From contig NW_026731827.1 of NCBI RefSeq assembly GCF_028476545.1, forward strand, positions 1,472,001-1,536,000: 64,000 nt of DNA, written 5' to 3'. Below are positions 59,976 through 64,000 of the stretch, one piece after another (position 1 is the first letter of the stretch; each line of letters begins with the position of its first letter). This stretch comes from Physella acuta (Eukaryota > Mollusca > Gastropoda > Physidae). A model generated the notes under the pieces. It was not told the origin of the DNA. It did not search any database and saw only the letters and a list, made by a program, of their open reading frames with translations. The position numbers and the translations under genes are program-made.

Positions 59976-60430
59976 ATATATCAGGCAGATATTCCATGCA
60001 TCACGCTGTTTGGCTGTGCATACACAAAGATTCTCCGTAACCCCTCGCAGAAATCAACACACACAAAAAAAAGTATTCCGTACCCCCTGGGTGTACATCA
60101 AAGCACACGATCAACGCCCCTGGTGGATACCCGTGTGTAGGGGGGGGAGGGGCGCACATCCCTACAGCTGCTCACTGTTAAACCGCTGCCTCAGCACGCC
60201 GGTTCGGTATTTCCTCTACCCATCCTCCCCCGCCCTCCCGCCGGACGAGACAAAGGCGAGACACGGCAAAGGTTAAACAAACCTCAGCGCCCTGCTCAAT
60301 GAAATACTTGCCGGACACGGCCGACAATCGGATGTTTGGAAATCGATCAAGACTAGCTGGACGCCACTCACACCTTCAACACTATCTCGCTAAACGTCTA
60401 AACATCTTTTGCTTTGTTTTTTGTTTCTTA

Positions 60431-62134
<1,704 letters not shown>

Positions 62135-62340
62135 GGGACGTCGTGGTCAGGTAGTAGAGCGTACGACGGTTCAGATCCTTGGCTTGAGTCTGTATGACAT
62201 CACGACAAAGTCCGCCCAGCTCTGACAGACACCAAACTCAAGTCAAGAACCCAAAGGTGGTTGTGCATAGTGCTGACCACAATATCCCTTCAAAGCCGAG
62301 GTCATCTGCCCCAAGAATCGCTAGGTTCGAAAGGGTAACT
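62135..62340 (+). mobile_element. tRNA-derived SINE, near full length
   Basis: The head GGGACGTCGTGGTCAGGTAG followed by TAGAGCG (A-box-like) and GGTTCAGATCC (B-box-like). The body CCGCCCAGCTCTGACAGACA, GTGCTGACCACAATATCCCT, and the tail GAGGTCATCTGCCCCAAGAA then CGCTAGGTTCGAAAGGG. Shares its body with the copies at 23136 and 42535. Confidence 0.75.
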
Positions 62341-62664
62341 TAACGTACATAAAAAATCCAGTTCACAAGAAGGATTACAGTATTTCAAACGATAAGAACA
62401 ACCGGTTATAATATACCGCATCAAATCTAAATAGAAACTCCAAAAACGAATCTTTTTCTTTAACTGCTAATGCTTATATCCGGCAATTAAAATTCTTAGA
62501 AATTCTGTACATCATGTTAAACTGGAAAAAGATAATTTGGAAACAGCGAGAAACGGCGTTATCACATTTTAACTGATCACATTGTTCCGTCGTTATTGGG
62601 ACCGGAAAATAAAACTGTACTGACCTAAAAACTAAAAGAGGTTCTCGAATCTGTCAAAATATCC

Positions 62665-63282
62665 CAACCACAACAACAGCATACCACTGGCCATCCCCAC
62701 AACAACAGCATACCACTGGCCATCCCCACAACAACAGCATACCACTGGCCATCCCCACAACAACAGCATACCACTGGCCATCCCCACAACAACAGCATAC
62801 CACTGGCCATCCCCACAACAACAGCATACCACTGGCCATCCCCACAACAACAGCATACCACTGGCCATCCCCACAACAACAGCATACCACTGGCCATCCC
62901 CACAACAACAGCATACCACTGGCCATCCCCACAACAACAGCATACCACTGGCCATCCCCACAACAACAGCATACCACTGGCCATCCCCACAACAACAGCA
63001 TACCACTGGCCATCCCCACAACAACAGCATACCACTGGCCATCCCCACAACAACAGCATACCACTGGCCATCCCCACAACAACAGCATACCACTGGCCAT
63101 CCCCACAACAACAGCATACCACTGGCCATCCCCACAACAACAGCATACCACTGGCCATCCCCACAACAACAGCATACCACTGGCCATCCCCACAACAACG
63201 GCATACCACTGGCCATCCCCACAACAACAGCATACCACTGGCCATCCCCACAACAACAGCATACCACTGGCCATCCCTACAG
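62665..63282. repeat. 29-bp minisatellite, almost perfectly homogeneous
   Basis: About 21 copies of a 29-bp unit (CCCCACAACAACAGCATACC followed by ACTGGCCAT) with only one or two base changes (for example near 63199). Long open frames on the minus strand exist in all three phases only because the unit lacks stops and is not a multiple of three. Confidence 0.97.
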
Positions 63283-63917
63283 CGAAGAAAATTCCCTTGT
63301 TTTTCCACTTGGGCAAAACACCGGTCTGATTAGCTTTTGGCCGAACTGGTTACCCAAAGGGTTAAGGAGCTTAGGGTGTTAACAAGTGATTAACGTGTCA
63401 CCACTGACCACTTCACGAACGTGTCAGGAAGGACAGTGGCCTTGTCAAGGGAGTTCATTCTAAAGGAATTTCCATTGTTACCTGTTGGTTAAAGGGACGA
63501 TTTCCTGGCCTACATGCCACCAACATGTATTTTAATGAGCAGTAAATGATGCCAAAGATCATGAAAAAAATGTCTAAAAAGCATCTTTTTAATGTATTCA
63601 ATATTTTTTTAAAAAATGTAATGGGGAAAAAATCCTACTACCCCATAATGTCTGAAAAAAATTCACGGGTGGCTGATTATGTGTAAGAGTTAATAAAGCA
63701 TTTATTCACCTCCCACCCCATCCCGCCCTCTCTTCCAGCCCTTGATTCATAAAACTGAAAGCACTAACGCAACAGAGAGCACGCTTCCTTGGTTACCTAA
63801 TCAGGTCACGAGGAATGGGTTACAAGAATTTTTTTCTCAAAACCATCCCGTGCCCCCCCCCCCCTCTTCCAACCCTTTCAGGACATTTTTTGTAAGTTAC
63901 AATATACGTTAAAAACC
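63283..63917. other. Non-coding right flank
   Basis: No gene or element recognised. Contains poly-A/T and poly-C tracts. Confidence 0.4.
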
Positions 63918-64000
63918 ATTAGGGGTCGTCCATAAATGACGTCACACTCGTAGGGGGAAGGGGGGTTCGTAATTTTGTGACGGTGTGTGATGAGGGGGGG
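63918..64000. mobile_element. Left end of a MITE-like repeat, cut by the window edge
   Basis: AGGGGTCGTCCATAAATGAC followed by GTCAC, then G-rich DNA. This resembles the widespread '(A)GGGTCGTCCATAAATTACGTCA' terminal motif found at the ends of short DNA elements in many animal genomes. The other end is not in the window. Confidence 0.45.

Noticed and set aside
62625-63316. Three overlapping open frames of 211-227 codons on the minus strand
   Set aside because: They are the three phases of a 29-bp repeat without stops; no non-repeat protein sequence or start context supports translation.

Overview
Eukaryotic nuclear DNA, AT-rich, with many small exons, GT-AG introns and dense repeats. The gene set (ciliary CFAP47 and DNAJB13, mitochondrial COX17, a bHLH-Orange-type regulator), tRNA-derived SINEs, hAT elements and many minisatellites fit an invertebrate, most likely a mollusc and perhaps a gastropod. 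The organism is an inference from style, not from a diagnostic gene. No retrovirus-like or other virus-derived element was recognised.

Layout. 1-21.5 kb: the 5' part of CFAP47 on the minus strand. I could join 34 exons in one continuous frame (about 1826 codons), reaching the start of the calponin-homology domain; the 3' part lies off the left edge. 21.5-21.9 kb: a 396-bp divergent promoter. 21.9-25.7 kb: DNAJB13 on the plus strand (7 exons, 317 aa). 26.8-27.6 kb: COX17 on the minus strand (2 exons, 66 aa), tail to tail with DNAJB13. 27.6-34.7 kb: non-coding, with TCTAGA-rich DNA, a strong hairpin beside two CRE sites, and a candidate 1.9-kb TIR element. 34.7-35.2 kb: an intact one-exon gene for a small two-pass membrane protein. 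35.2-44 kb: its long AT-rich 3' flank, a LINE remnant, then GC-run-rich repeats. 44.8-46.3 kb: the last coding exon of an Orange-domain transcription regulator (minus). 46.3-64 kb: no coding exon recognised; minisatellites, TA tracts, poly-G/C tracts and short hAT-type elements.

Functional links. CFAP47 (central-pair apparatus) and DNAJB13 (radial spoke) are both axonemal and share one divergent promoter, which suggests co-expression in ciliated cells and sperm.

Most unusual observation. In CFAP47, at least six tandem repeats contain the splice site of the neighbouring exon within the repeated unit: 5' splice sites at 1039, 5951, 6664 and 14621, and 3' splice sites at 13771 and 10920. The result is ladders of duplicate donors or acceptors. 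One ladder (45-bp unit, frame-preserving and open) could add multiples of 15 residues to the protein. Second, a family of short hAT-type elements (five copies, each with an 8-bp target duplication) occurs only in the right-hand third, one nested in a SINE and one in a minisatellite.
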